In this document: in pieces, positions 14,719 through 22,748 of the stretch
Layout of the letters: each line of letters opens with the position of its first letter
How positions within the stretch are numbered: the first letter of the stretch is position 1
NCBI GenBank assembly: GCA_964528605.1
Contig: CAZGSV010000035.1
Location: 1-27,509 of the forward strand
DNA: 27,509 nucleotides
Source of the DNA: CAZGSV01 sp964528605
GTDB taxonomy: Bacteria > Armatimonadota > Zipacnadia > CAZGSV01
Direction: 5' to 3'
Notes under the pieces: generated by a model
The model's input: the letters and a program-made list of their open reading frames with translations, nothing else
Databases searched by the model: none
What the model was told of the DNA's origin: nothing
Translations under genes and position numbers: made by a program

Positions 14719-14747
14719 AGTGTACGGGGGCAGGATGGCGAGGTCAA
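14719..14747 (-). promoter_or_regulatory. Sigma-70-type promoter for the propeller lipoprotein, predicted leaderless
   Basis: Minus strand TTGACC (14747-14742, 5 of 6) and TACACT (14724-14719, 4 of 6) have the ideal 17-base spacer. Counting 6-8 bases from the -10 box places the transcription start at about 14710-14712, on the GTG/ATG start codons. The upstream bases are pyrimidine-rich (CTTCCTCCTC), ruling out a Shine-Dalgarno sequence. Confidence 0.6.
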
Positions 14748-14760
14748 GAGTGCGGGCGTG

Positions 14761-14790
14761 TTGACCCTGGCGGCGGGCTGATGGTAGTTT
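14761..14790 (+). promoter_or_regulatory. Weak candidate promoter for the sugar transporter genes
   Basis: TTGACC (14761-14766, 5 of 6) is followed after 18 bases by TAGTTT (14785-14790, only 3 of 6). It is the only recognisable -35 box in the divergent intergenic region for the plus strand. The leader would be over 200 bases long and would include the hairpins at 14888-14920. Confidence 0.25.
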
Positions 14791-14887
14791 CACCTCCGGG
14801 TGACGAGGGTGGCAGTCGCCACTGCGGCTCGCCCTCGATCGGTGGAGGAGCCGGAATCATTGGCGGTCTTAGCGCTCGCAGAAAAGT

Positions 14888-14927
14888 GCAACCGGGTTGC
14901 GGCCCCGCTGGTTGCGGGGCTCCTGCG
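14888..14927. repeat. REP-like hairpin pair, copy C (partial)
   Basis: Two neighbouring perfect inverted repeats are seen: 14888-14900 (6-bp stem, 1-base centre) and 14902-14920 (7-bp stem GCCCCGC, 5-base loop), followed by TCCTGCGG, so that GGCTCCTGCGG resembles the GGCTCCTACA tail of copies A and B. It lies in the leader region of the transporter genes and may affect their expression. The TCGCCCCTACGG tail is missing. Confidence 0.45.
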
Positions 14928-14997
14928 GAAATTGCGGGGGATGGGTGGAGCGGGGTTTTGGGCCGGTTGGGTGGCGCCAGAGGGCTACCCTAGGCAG

Positions 14998-17355
14998 ATG
15001 GGGCGGCGCCTGTGCGTGACTCTCCTGCTGCTGGCCGCGGTGTGTCTGTGCGCGGGCCAGGCGGGGGCGGCGCGCAAGACGAAGATCACGTTCTGGATGA
15101 TGTCCGGGGTGGACCAGACCGTGGGGCGGTACTTGAAGGAGTTCGAGCGCCAGAACCCGGACATCCAGGTGGACATGCAGGTCCGCGACTGGGAGTTCGT
15201 GCGGCAGAAGTTGCTGACGGTGTTAGCGGCGCGCTCGGGGGTGCCGGACCTGGTGGTGGGGGACCGCGAGTGGGTAGGAGCGGTGTTCGCGGCGGGCGGG
15301 ATCAGCCCGGTGGACGAGTTCCTGGAACCGGAGTTCTTCAAGCGCTTCTTGCCGTCCACGGTAGACACGTACACGTATCAGGGACGGATTTTCGCGGTGC
15401 CTTGGGACCTGGACTTCAACGCGGTGTACTACCGGAACGACTTGGTGGAGCCGGCGATGAAGAAGGCGAGGCTGAAGTCGTTTCCGACGAACCGGGACGA
15501 TTTTCTGCGGCTGGCCAAGGAAATCACGAAGGACCTGAATGGGGACGGGGTCATTGACCGCTACGCGATACACCTGGCCGAGGACGAGATTCAGGGAGAC
15601 ACGGGCTACGGGGGCTGGTACTTCAACTTCTTCCTCCCCAGCGGGGGCCGGCTGCTGGAGGAGAGCGAGCGGCGGGCGGCCTTCAATGACGCCATCGGCA
15701 TTGACACGCTGCAGTTCTACGTGGACCTGGTGCGCAAGCACCAGGTGGCGGTGGTGTACAAGGCGCAGCGGGGTGTGGACCCGTTGGAGGCCATGCGGCA
15801 GGGGTTCATCTCGATGCACTTCGTCGGCCCTTGGTGGCAGAAGGACCTGCGGACGCGGGCGCCGGAGTTGCGGGGGAAGTGGCGGGTGGCGGCTTACGTG
15901 CCGTTTGTGAAGCGGGGCGTGACGCCGGGGTCGTGCATCGGCGGATTCAACCTGATCATTCCTTCGCTGGCGGAGCACAAGCCGGAAGCGGTGCGGCTGC
16001 TGCGCTTCCTGCTCAGCGAGGGGTTGATGCGCCAGTACTTCGGGGACATCTCCTTCCCCGCCCAGCCCGGCTTCTGGACCGAGACCAAGTTGCACTACCG
16101 CTACGCCTACTTTGGTGGGCAGGAGATCTTCTCGATATTCGCGCAGGGGGCGCGCGTGGCGCGGCCGGTGCGCTTCTACCCGCACTACGAGGAGATCCAC
16201 AGTGCGCTCAACGAGGCGCTGTGGCTCGCGGTGAACGGCCAGAAGACGGTCAAGGAGGCGCTGGACGACGCGGCGGCGAAGGTCAACGAAGTCTTCGCGC
16301 AGGACGAGCGACGGGGCAAGACGCTCACCGGGGGGGCGCAAGGGGTTGCGTTTCGCTGGACCTACGTGGCGATTCCTCTGGGGTTGTTCGCGCTGATGAC
16401 GGTGGGCATTTACGCGGGGGCGCGGCGGAGAATCCCCTTTGCCGAGAGGCTGTGGCAGGCGCGGAGCTCGTACCTGTTTGTGTCTCCGTTCTTCATTCTG
16501 TTTTCGACATTCGGACTGTTCTCGATCGGCTTTTCCTTCTACCTGAGCCTGTGCGATTGGAACGGGATTAGCCGCATTTTCTATCTGGGGTTGGATAACT
16601 ACCGTGAGTTGATCCACGATCCGCTCTTCCACAATGCGCTGCGGGTTACGGGGATGTACCTGGCGGCGGCGGTGGTGCTGGTGACGGCGCTGGCGCTGCT
16701 GTTGGCGGTGTGTCTGAACGGGCCGGTGCCGGGGAGGAACGTGTTCCGCACAGCGTACTACTTGCCGGCGGTGACCACGGTGGTGGCCATCGTCTTCATC
16801 TTCTTGCAGTTGTACCAGCCGGAGACGGGGTCAGTGAACGTGTTGCTGCGGTGGCTGGGGCGGACGATTCCGGCCTTGGCGGAGCACTTCAAGATATTCC
16901 GTGCGCCGCCGCACTGGACCACGGACCGCACCTACGCGCTGCCTGCGGTGCTGATACTGACCACCTGGGGCGGCATCGGCTGGACGGCGATCTTCTTCTT
17001 GGCTGGGTTGCAGAGCATACCGCGGGAGCTGTACGAGGCGGCGCACGTGGATGGCGCTTCCTCGGCGCAGGGCCTGTGGCACATCACGATTCCGCTGCTG
17101 CGGCCGATGACGCTGTTCGTGGTGTTTACCACGGCGCTGGGAGCGTTCAACGTTTTCACCGAGGTGCTGCTGTTGACCAAGGGAGGGCCGGTGCACGCGA
17201 CGGAGACGATCTACTACTACTTGTACACCAATGCGTTTCTGTACCTGCGGTTCGGCTATGCGTGCAGCATCGCCTACGTGATGTTGGGCGTGGCTTTCTT
17301 CCTGACGCTGCCGCTGACGTATCTGATTGTGAGGAGTCGGGATGAGCGGGGGTGA
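14998..17355 (+). CDS. Sugar ABC transporter: solute-binding protein fused to MalF-type permease
   Basis: The 785-residue product joins two normally separate CUT1 transporter parts. A signal peptide (MGRRLCVTLLLLAAVCLCAG) precedes an extracellular sugar-binding domain at about 25-440 (KITFWMMSG, VPWDLDFNAVYYRNDL, FISMHFVGPWW). An extra helix at about 456-476 (YVAIPLGLFALMTVGIYAGA) then leads into a MalF-like permease with six helices and the EAA loop near 675-695 (YEAAHVDGASSAQGLWHITI) that contacts the ATPase. With the binding domain outside, the extra helix brings the chain inside, exactly where a MalF permease starts, so the topology is consistent. A calcium-loop-like DLNGDGVID is at 179-187. 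The start is ATG at 14998: the upstream extension is non-coding-like and would hide the signal peptide. The stop overlaps the next gene by 14 bases. No ATPase gene is nearby, as is common for CUT1 systems sharing one MsmK/MalK-type ATPase. Confidence 0.93.
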   Translation: MGRRLCVTLLLLAAVCLCAGQAGAARKTKITFWMMSGVDQTVGRYLKEFERQNPDIQVDMQVRDWEFVRQKLLTVLAARSGVPDLVVGDREWVGAVFAAGGISPVDEFLEPEFFKRFLPSTVDTYTYQGRIFAVPWDLDFNAVYYRNDLVEPAMKKARLKSFPTNRDDFLRLAKEITKDLNGDGVIDRYAIHLAEDEIQGDTGYGGWYFNFFLPSGGRLLEESERRAAFNDAIGIDTLQFYVDLVRKHQVAVVYKAQRGVDPLEAMRQGFISMHFVGPWWQKDLRTRAPELRGKWRVAAYVPFVKRGVTPGSCIGGFNLIIPSLAEHKPEAVRLLRFLLSEGLMRQYFGDISFPAQPGFWTETKLHYRYAYFGGQEIFSIFAQGARVARPVRFYPHYEEIHSALNEALWLAVNGQKTVKEALDDAAAKVNEVFAQDERRGKTLTGGAQGVAFRWTYVAIPLGLFALMTVGIYAGARRRIPFAERLWQARSSYLFVSPFFILFSTFGLFSIGFSFYLSLCDWNGISRIFYLGLDNYRELIHDPLFHNALRVTGMYLAAAVVLVTALALLLAVCLNGPVPGRNVFRTAYYLPAVTTVVAIVFIFLQLYQPETGSVNVLLRWLGRTIPALAEHFKIFRAPPHWTTDRTYALPAVLILTTWGGIGWTAIFFLAGLQSIPRELYEAAHVDGASSAQGLWHITIPLLRPMTLFVVFTTALGAFNVFTEVLLLTKGGPVHATETIYYYLYTNAFLYLRFGYACSIAYVMLGVAFFLTLPLTYLIVRSRDERG

Positions 17356-18205
17356 GGCTTGGGGTCCACGGTACCGCACGACGCCTGGGGCGGTGGCGGC
17401 GCGCATGCTGATCTACGGCGTGTTGCTGGCGGGCGCGGCGTGGACCCTATATCCCTACTTGTGGATGGTGTTCACCTCTTTCAAGCCCATGGCGGAATTG
17501 AACAACGCCTACCTGCTGCCGCGGCGGTTCACCTGGGTGCAGTATCGGAAGTTGTTCGAAGTCGCGCCCATGTGGCTGTACTTCTTCAACAGCATCCGGG
17601 TGGCGGCCATCGGAGTGGTGCTGCGGATGTTGTTCTGCACCATGGCGGGGTATGCGTTCGCCAAGCATCGCTTTCCGGGGCGGGGGCTGCTGTTCATCTT
17701 CGTGCTGGCGACGATGATGCTGCCGGCTTCGCTGTTCGTGGTGCCTTCGTTCATCATCTGCTCGCGGCTGGGGTGGGTTAACAAGGTGTGGGCGCTGACG
17801 GTGCCGGGGGCGGCGGACGCGTTTGGGATATTCCTGGCGAGGCAGTTCATCCTGACGGCGGTGCCCACGGAGTTGCTGGAGGCGGCGAAGTTGGACGGCG
17901 GGGGCGAGTGGTCCATATTCACGCGGGTGGTGCTGCCGCTGTGCCGGCCGTTGCTGGCGGCGCTGGGGATCATCACCTTCACTTACCTCTGGAATGACTT
18001 CTTCGGCCCGCTGATCTACTTCAACAAGTCGGAAGTCTTCACGCTGCCGATAGGCTTGCAGAACCTGTCGCTGCCGCGGGGGCAGTTGCTGCAGGGGGTG
18101 CAGATGGCGGGCGGCTTTTTGGTGACTTTACCGATGGCAATAGTTTTCATTGCGCTGCAGAAGCAGTTTATCGGGAGTCTGACGGCGGCGGCGCTGAAGG
18201 GATAG
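17342..18205 (+). CDS. Sugar ABC transporter permease, MalG type
   Basis: The 287-residue product is the second membrane subunit of the CUT1 importer. It has six predicted helices (MLIYGVLLAGAAWTLYPYLW, IRVAAIGVVLRMLFCTMAGY and others) and the EAA loop at about 178-197 (ELLEAAKLDGGGEWSIFTRV), then WNDFFGPLIY, all typical of MalG. The ATG at 17342 has GAGGAG 5 bases upstream and overlaps the fused subunit by 14 bases, so the two should be made in equal amounts. Together with an ATPase encoded elsewhere they would import an oligosaccharide; the substrate is unknown, but the nearby esterase and glycosidase-like genes fit plant or microbial polysaccharide use. Confidence 0.94.
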   Translation: MSGGEAWGPRYRTTPGAVAARMLIYGVLLAGAAWTLYPYLWMVFTSFKPMAELNNAYLLPRRFTWVQYRKLFEVAPMWLYFFNSIRVAAIGVVLRMLFCTMAGYAFAKHRFPGRGLLFIFVLATMMLPASLFVVPSFIICSRLGWVNKVWALTVPGAADAFGIFLARQFILTAVPTELLEAAKLDGGGEWSIFTRVVLPLCRPLLAALGIITFTYLWNDFFGPLIYFNKSEVFTLPIGLQNLSLPRGQLLQGVQMAGGFLVTLPMAIVFIALQKQFIGSLTAAALKG

Positions 18206-18266
18206 GCGGACAAGCGTGGAGCCCACAGCGAGCGCCGAGAAGCGGAGCGGGAGTTGCGCAGTCGTG

Positions 18267-18293
18267 GGAACTTTCCGCGCGCGGGCCAACGTT
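18267..18293 (+). promoter_or_regulatory. ECF-type promoter (GGAAC-N18-CGTT) upstream of the sigma/anti-sigma genes
   Basis: GGAAC at 18267-18271 (extended to GGAACTTT) and CGTT at 18290-18293 are 18 bases apart. This matches the GGAAY-N18-SGTT form recognised by SigR/SigH-type ECF factors. It lies 87 bases before the chosen sigma start, so autoregulation is likely. Confidence 0.6.
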
Positions 18294-18379
18294 CTGCAAG
18301 TTGGGGTTAGTGGAACATGGCGGTGTGTGTGGCAGGAATCTCAGCCCCGGCTTGGCCGCGTCTCTTGGGGAACAGGACC

Positions 18380-18955
18380 ATGAGAGGTCCTGTCCGCGGA
18401 GAGGCGGCCGAGCAGCGTACGGAGGAGTTCGAGGGGCTGGCACGGCGGTACGAGAGGGAGTTGTACGCGACGGCGCTGTACTTCACGGGGAATCCTGCGG
18501 ACGCGGAGGACTTGGCGCAGGAGGCGCTGGTGCGGGCGTTTGCCTCCTTTCACCAGTTCAGGCAGGGGACGAACTTCAAGGCGTGGCTGTGGCGGATACT
18601 GACGAACACCTACATCAACCAGTATCGGAAGCAGAGCCGGGCGCCGGCAACGATGCCGCTGGACGACGTGACACCCGGGGCGGAGTTGACGGCGGTGGAA
18701 CTGGCGGCCGCGAAGCCCACCGAAGCAAACTACCTGGATAACGTGCTCGACGAGGAGGTCCGCGAGGCGCTGATAGAGTTGCGGGAAGAGTTTCGCATCG
18801 TGGTGATCCTAGCCGATATGCAGGACATGTCGTACAACGAGATCGCGAGCATGCTCTCGATTCCGGTCGGGACGGTGCGCTCGCGGTTGTTTCGCGGGCG
18901 CCAGCGGCTGATGAAGATGCTGCGCGAGTATGCTCGCAAGCGGGGGTTGGCCTAA
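18380..18955 (+). CDS. RNA polymerase ECF sigma factor
   Basis: The 191-residue product has the two domains of ECF sigma factors. Region 2 (about 17-85) contains RRYERELYATALYFTGN, DAEDLAQEALVRAF, FKAWLWRILTNTYINQYRK; region 4 (about 127-185) has LREEFRIVVILADMQDMSY, EIASMLSIPVGTVRSRLFRG. It directs RNA polymerase to GGAAC-type promoters; one such site lies upstream. The start ATG at 18380 has AGGA nearby and puts 16 residues before region 2. An alternative ATG at 18317 would add 21 residues of atypical composition and has no clear ribosome site. The next gene, starting 2 bases after the stop, has the zinc anti-sigma motif, so this is a SigR/RsrA-like or RpoE-like pair. Signal and regulon are unknown. 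Confidence 0.94.
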   Translation: MRGPVRGEAAEQRTEEFEGLARRYERELYATALYFTGNPADAEDLAQEALVRAFASFHQFRQGTNFKAWLWRILTNTYINQYRKQSRAPATMPLDDVTPGAELTAVELAAAKPTEANYLDNVLDEEVREALIELREEFRIVVILADMQDMSYNEIASMLSIPVGTVRSRLFRGRQRLMKMLREYARKRGLA

Positions 18956-18956
18956 G

Positions 18957-19739
18957 GTGGCTAAGACACACCCGGACGAGCGCTGGCAGGAGCGAGTGTC
19001 GGCGTTGGTGGACGGCGAGGGATGGGCCTGGGGCAGATGGGTACTGCGAATGCACCTGGAGCGCTGTCCGGCCTGCCGAATGTTGTACGAGCGGATGGCG
19101 GCGATCAAGCGGGTAGTTCGCGAGCGGGCACCTCGGCCGGAGGTGCCCGCGGCATTGTGGGAGGGAGCGGCAGGACGCTTTGGGCAGCAGCGGCGGGCGT
19201 GGGTGGTCCTGCCGATGATGGCCGTGTGGCGCACGTCCGCGCTGGGGATTATCGGGGTGCTGACGATTTTCGCGGGTTCCTGGGCGGCGTTGTGGCCGAC
19301 GCGCGCGCCGCACAGTTGGCTGGACGCGGCGCAGGCGCACTACGCGGTGCACCGGACGAGCGGGCACAGCGAGTTGGCGCAGGGGAAGGCGCCACAGAGC
19401 ATGGCTTTTCCGGTGGACTTGGGCAAGTTCGGGCTGGAGCCCGCGTCGGCGGGGCCGTGCACTATTGGGGGACTGCCGACCTACTGTTACGTGTACCGTT
19501 CGTCGAGTGAGCACTGTTGGGCGGTCATCAGCCGAGTCTCGGGGTTGTGCGAGAGGGTGGCGGGCTTGTGTCCGCGGTGCGGCAGTTCCTGCGGACACCT
19601 AGGCGGGTCGGCCGAGGGCGTGAGGATCTACGCCTGGCCGAGCGACAGCGGTTGCGTGTGCTTGAGCGTACACTGCGGCAACAAGAAGGGGCCGGCGGTG
19701 GCACGGGCCGTGGCTGAGGCTTTGGCGGCTAAGCGTTAG
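18957..19739 (+). CDS. Zinc-binding anti-sigma factor with cysteine-rich extracytoplasmic domain
   Basis: The 260-residue product begins with an anti-sigma zinc domain: the H-x3-C-x2-C motif MHLERCPAC is at His33, Cys37, Cys40, which in known zinc anti-sigma factors holds the zinc and binds the sigma factor. One membrane helix follows at about 95-115 (SALGIIGVLTIFAGSWAALW). The outside part (about 120-260) contains ten cysteines, including CPRCGSSC and CVCLSVHC, an unusual density that suggests disulfides, metal binding or thiol sensing. The GTG at 18957 immediately follows the sigma stop; ATG at 18930 would overlap it by 26 bases. The stop codon TAG overlaps the TAA of the converging zinc-ribbon gene. 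Role: holds the sigma factor at the membrane until a signal arrives; the signal is inferred to be envelope or redox stress. Confidence 0.85.
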   Translation: MAKTHPDERWQERVSALVDGEGWAWGRWVLRMHLERCPACRMLYERMAAIKRVVRERAPRPEVPAALWEGAAGRFGQQRRAWVVLPMMAVWRTSALGIIGVLTIFAGSWAALWPTRAPHSWLDAAQAHYAVHRTSGHSELAQGKAPQSMAFPVDLGKFGLEPASAGPCTIGGLPTYCYVYRSSSEHCWAVISRVSGLCERVAGLCPRCGSSCGHLGGSAEGVRIYAWPSDSGCVCLSVHCGNKKGPAVARAVAEALAAKR

Positions 19740-21124
19740 AAGCCTTCGATCGGGGGCGCCGCTTCCTCGGGCGTGGGCGGCGGTGGTGGAGCCTCCTCGC
19801 GGGGCTCACCAAGCATGATCTCCACTTGCCCGGTGCCTCCTAGACCGCCCTTGATGACCAGGCGGAGGTCTTTGGTGTCGGGGGGGGCAAGGAAGGGCTC
19901 CCAGATTTGGATCTCCGACTTGCCCTCTATGCCACGGGCGATAAGGGCGGTGTCGCCGCGGCGGACCTGCGCCAGCACCTGGCCTTCGGGCGCGGAGGCG
20001 TATTCCCTGCCGGCGGCGTCGCGCACGACGAAGTTGGCGGGGTTGAGCAAGACGAGGCGGTCGCCGAGGTTGTTGCCCTTGAGGCCGACCAGGAGGAAGT
20101 CCGACCCGCCCGGCTGCCTTATCACACTCACCTCGGTGACGGTCCATTCCACGGTGCCCACCTTGGCCGTTTCCCCGACCTGGTAGACGGTGGCTTTGGG
20201 GGCGGGGCCGCCGGCGAGCATGACTACGAGGCCTACGATGACGGCGAGGAAGATGGCCAGCCCGCCGACCACTCCGAGGAGGGCGACCCGCCTGGCGCTG
20301 GTGATGCCGGAATAACCGACGCCGCCGGCACCGGCAAGGGCGCGCAAGACGGCGACGGCGATGAGGCCGATGACTCCGCCGGTGACGGCAGCGACGGAGG
20401 CGCCCAGGAAGACTCCGCAACCAGACCAGAACATGGTGGCGTAGGGGCCGCTGGCGAGTTGGCGCACGGTGGCGGAGGCGAGCAGCACGGCGACGGCATA
20501 GCCCGCGGCGGACACCCACAGGCCCGTGATGAAGCCGGTGTCGTAGTCAGGCGGGCTGTGCCAGCCCATGCGCAGGCCAATGAGCACGCCGATGACGGCC
20601 CAGAAGAGAGTGGCGGCCAGGAAGACGACGGGCGGGAAGATGGCGCTGTGGGTGACGCTGCCGATGAGGAGGTTGAGGAGCACGATGGGCAAGGCGCTAA
20701 CTAGGCCGGCGACGAGCAAAGCGCTGGTGGGGCGCTCCGTGACTCCGACCGCGGCGGGCGCGGTCGCGTAGGAGGGGGCAGCGAGGTGGAGGGGGGCGCC
20801 GCAGATGGAACAGAGGGGACGGTTGCAGGGCATCATCCTGCCGCAGCGGGGGCACCTGACCATGGCGACGGTGGCGTCGGAGGGGGCAGGCGCGGTTGCG
20901 GAGGCTAGGCGGGCGCCGCAGTTGCCGCAGAAGTCGCCGGGCTGAGTCCGGACTTGGCCGCAGGCGGGGCACTGCACGCCTTGCTGCTGAGTGGGCTGCG
21001 TCATCGCCAACTGCGTCTGGGTCGGGGGCTGCGCCGCCAGTGGTGCGCCGCAGCGTACGCAATGGCTCGCCCCGGGCGGGGCGACGGCCCCGCACTTGGC
21101 GCAGGCGACCTGCTTCTCGCTCAA
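19736..21124 (-). CDS. Triple zinc-ribbon membrane protein with C-terminal DUF4352-like domain
   Basis: The 462-residue product has three zinc ribbons (CAKC/CVRC at 8-25, CPAC/CGNC at 52-69, CPRC/CSIC at 91-108), then about six membrane helices at about 130-315 (TSALLVAGLVSALPIVLLNL, AAGYAVAVLLASATV and others), then an Ig-like domain at about 320-440 (VGETAKVGTVEWTVTEVSVI, FLLVGLKGNN, FVVRDAAGREY) that resembles DUF4352 extracytoplasmic domains, and an acidic Pro-rich tail. Zinc ribbons as first cytoplasmic part recur in the signalling operon, but no FHA domain is present. The start is TTG at 21124 with GGAGAG 6 bases upstream. Function is unknown; a membrane sensor or scaffold is possible. 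Confidence 0.82.
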   Translation of the reverse strand: MSEKQVACAKCGAVAPPGASHCVRCGAPLAAQPPTQTQLAMTQPTQQQGVQCPACGQVRTQPGDFCGNCGARLASATAPAPSDATVAMVRCPRCGRMMPCNRPLCSICGAPLHLAAPSYATAPAAVGVTERPTSALLVAGLVSALPIVLLNLLIGSVTHSAIFPPVVFLAATLFWAVIGVLIGLRMGWHSPPDYDTGFITGLWVSAAGYAVAVLLASATVRQLASGPYATMFWSGCGVFLGASVAAVTGGVIGLIAVAVLRALAGAGGVGYSGITSARRVALLGVVGGLAIFLAVIVGLVVMLAGGPAPKATVYQVGETAKVGTVEWTVTEVSVIRQPGGSDFLLVGLKGNNLGDRLVLLNPANFVVRDAAGREYASAPEGQVLAQVRRGDTALIARGIEGKSEIQIWEPFLAPPDTKDLRLVIKGGLGGTGQVEIMLGEPREEAPPPPPTPEEAAPPIEGF

Positions 21125-21287
21125 TTCGTCTCTCCGGCCTTCGGGGTGGCGTGATTCTACTCAGGGGGAGCGCTGTGCGCCACTGCAAGTGTCGGCGTGC
21201 TGGGGGGGCCGCTGCTTAGCCCGTTGTGGGGAGCGCCGCTGCGGTTGGCGGGAGGCTGCGGGCGGGTGGACAGGCTGGCGCGGGGCG

Positions 21288-21316
21288 TTGTGGGCGGGGG
21301 ATGGGGACGGTAGAAT
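21288..21316 (+). promoter_or_regulatory. Candidate promoter for the GT-C-like membrane protein
   Basis: TAGAAT at 21311-21316 matches 5 of 6 positions of the -10 consensus. TTGTGG at 21288-21293 is a poor -35 box (3 of 6) but is spaced by 17 bases. It would give a leader of about 35 bases to the GTG at 21358. Confidence 0.35.
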
Positions 21317-21357
21317 AGTGAGGGCAAGGGTCTGGGGGCCATAGGGGGCTAGGCCTA

Positions 21358-22704
21358 GTGGCTTGGGCCGCGGTGAGGAAGCGTGCTGCGGAGTCTGGTC
21401 GGCGCTACTTCTGGGCGTGGTTGGCCGCTCTGGTGGTGGCCGGCGTTCTGCTGACCTACTGGCGTGTGCCGCGACTTGGGTGGGCTCTGCACGACGACCG
21501 GGCCTTGGTGAAGAATGCGGAGACCAACGTCTGGTATCTGCCAGGGAAGGCAGCGGGCGTCACGCCCATCAGGTCAAGCCCGCAGGGCATATATCGCCCG
21601 ACGCAGTTTCTCGCATTCGAGTTGGGGGTGGCGCTCTGGGGCAGCCGTCCCCTGGGGTTTCATCTGCTGTCGCTCGCGCTGCATGCGGCGAATATCCTGC
21701 TCTTCGCCTGGTTGATGTGGAGGCTGACCGGCAGTCGCGCCACGGCTCTGGTGGCGGCCGTGCTGGCGTTGGCGTGGGTCATTCCGGAGGCGATAGTGTG
21801 GATCGGGGCCAACTGCGATCTGCTGTGCTTGTTCTTTTGCCTGTGGTCGGCGGTGTTTCTGATTTTCACGTGCGAGGGGCGGTTGGCGCTTCTGGCGCCG
21901 GCGGCGCTGTGCTTCCTGCTCGCGCTGGGGAGCAAGGAGACGGCGTTCGTGTTCCCGGCGGCGGTGACGCTGGGCGTGGCGTTTTCGTCGGGGTTGACCC
22001 GTCCGCGGAAAGCGTTAGTGGCCGGAGTGTTCTGGTTGTGCCTGGGCGCCTTTTGTGTGTTGCGGTGGCAGCTGGGCGCGGTGTTCACGGGGCATCCAAG
22101 TTGGTTCTGGCTGTACGCGACCAGGACGGCGCGACATTACGCCTTCTATCTGGCTCCGCAGCTCTACACTTTCGCCTTCCTTTGGACGAGGCTCCCTCTG
22201 ACGGCGCTGAAGTACTACGTGCTCGGGCCTGCTGCTGTGGTGGCGAGCGTCGGGCTGCTCTGTGGGGGCGTCTTTGCACCCGGTGTGGAGTGGCGGGCGC
22301 TCCTGAGGCGGGTGGTAATGCTGGGGGGCGCGCTGGTGCTTGGGGGAGTGACCTATCTGTGCTTGCTCGAGTTCGGGAGGGCGGCGAGGCTGCCGGTGGA
22401 GTTCGGGGTTGCAGTGGCGTTCTTGGCCATGGCGCTGACTGGTCGGTGCAAGAGGCTGGGATGGTTCGCGGTGGCGTGGGCGGCGCTCTTTGCGATGCCG
22501 GCGGCGCCGCAGTTGATATACGCTTCGCCGGCGAGCCGGTACTTCTACATGCCTGACGTGGGCAAGTTGGCGCTGGTGACGCTGGTCTGCCGGCGGTATG
22601 GGAGTTGGTGGGAGAAAGTGGCGCCGGTGTTGTGCGCAGCCTACATGCTGGCACACACCTTCGGCAACCTGGCGAGCGCGATCGCGCGGCACTACCCGAA
22701 GTAA
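21358..22704 (+). CDS. Polytopic membrane protein, GT-C glycosyltransferase-like (TMTC/PMT-related)
   Basis: The 448-residue product has about ten or more predicted helices. The N-terminal part shows the GT-C layout: after helix 1, the loop LGWALHDDRALVKNAE has an acidic pair in the place of the catalytic Asp, then YRPTQFLAFELGVALWGSRP, FHLLSLALHAANILLFAWL and LALGSKETAFVFPAA, all typical of TMTC/O-mannosyltransferase-like proteins. Those enzymes move a sugar from a lipid carrier to proteins or glycans outside the membrane. The TPR tail common in TMTC proteins is missing. The start is GTG at 21358, chosen because the first helix follows directly; the ribosome site is unclear. It converges with the propeller glycosidase-like gene across 44 bases. 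Acceptor and donor are unknown. Confidence 0.8.
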   Translation: MAWAAVRKRAAESGRRYFWAWLAALVVAGVLLTYWRVPRLGWALHDDRALVKNAETNVWYLPGKAAGVTPIRSSPQGIYRPTQFLAFELGVALWGSRPLGFHLLSLALHAANILLFAWLMWRLTGSRATALVAAVLALAWVIPEAIVWIGANCDLLCLFFCLWSAVFLIFTCEGRLALLAPAALCFLLALGSKETAFVFPAAVTLGVAFSSGLTRPRKALVAGVFWLCLGAFCVLRWQLGAVFTGHPSWFWLYATRTARHYAFYLAPQLYTFAFLWTRLPLTALKYYVLGPAAVVASVGLLCGGVFAPGVEWRALLRRVVMLGGALVLGGVTYLCLLEFGRAARLPVEFGVAVAFLAMALTGRCKRLGWFAVAWAALFAMPAAPQLIYASPASRYFYMPDVGKLALVTLVCRRYGSWWEKVAPVLCAAYMLAHTFGNLASAIARHYPK

Positions 22705-22748
22705 GGCCGCGTTCGGAGCGGCGCGGCGAGTTCGGTCGGGGTTGTGCA

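Noticed and set aside
14800..14997. 66-codon extension of the sugar-binding/permease fusion
   Set aside because: It would bury the signal peptide, runs through the REP-like hairpins and is not protein-like.
15223..16632. 469-codon minus-strand frame inside the binding-protein fusion gene
   Set aside because: Arg/Pro/His-rich shadow; the plus strand encodes a clear transporter.
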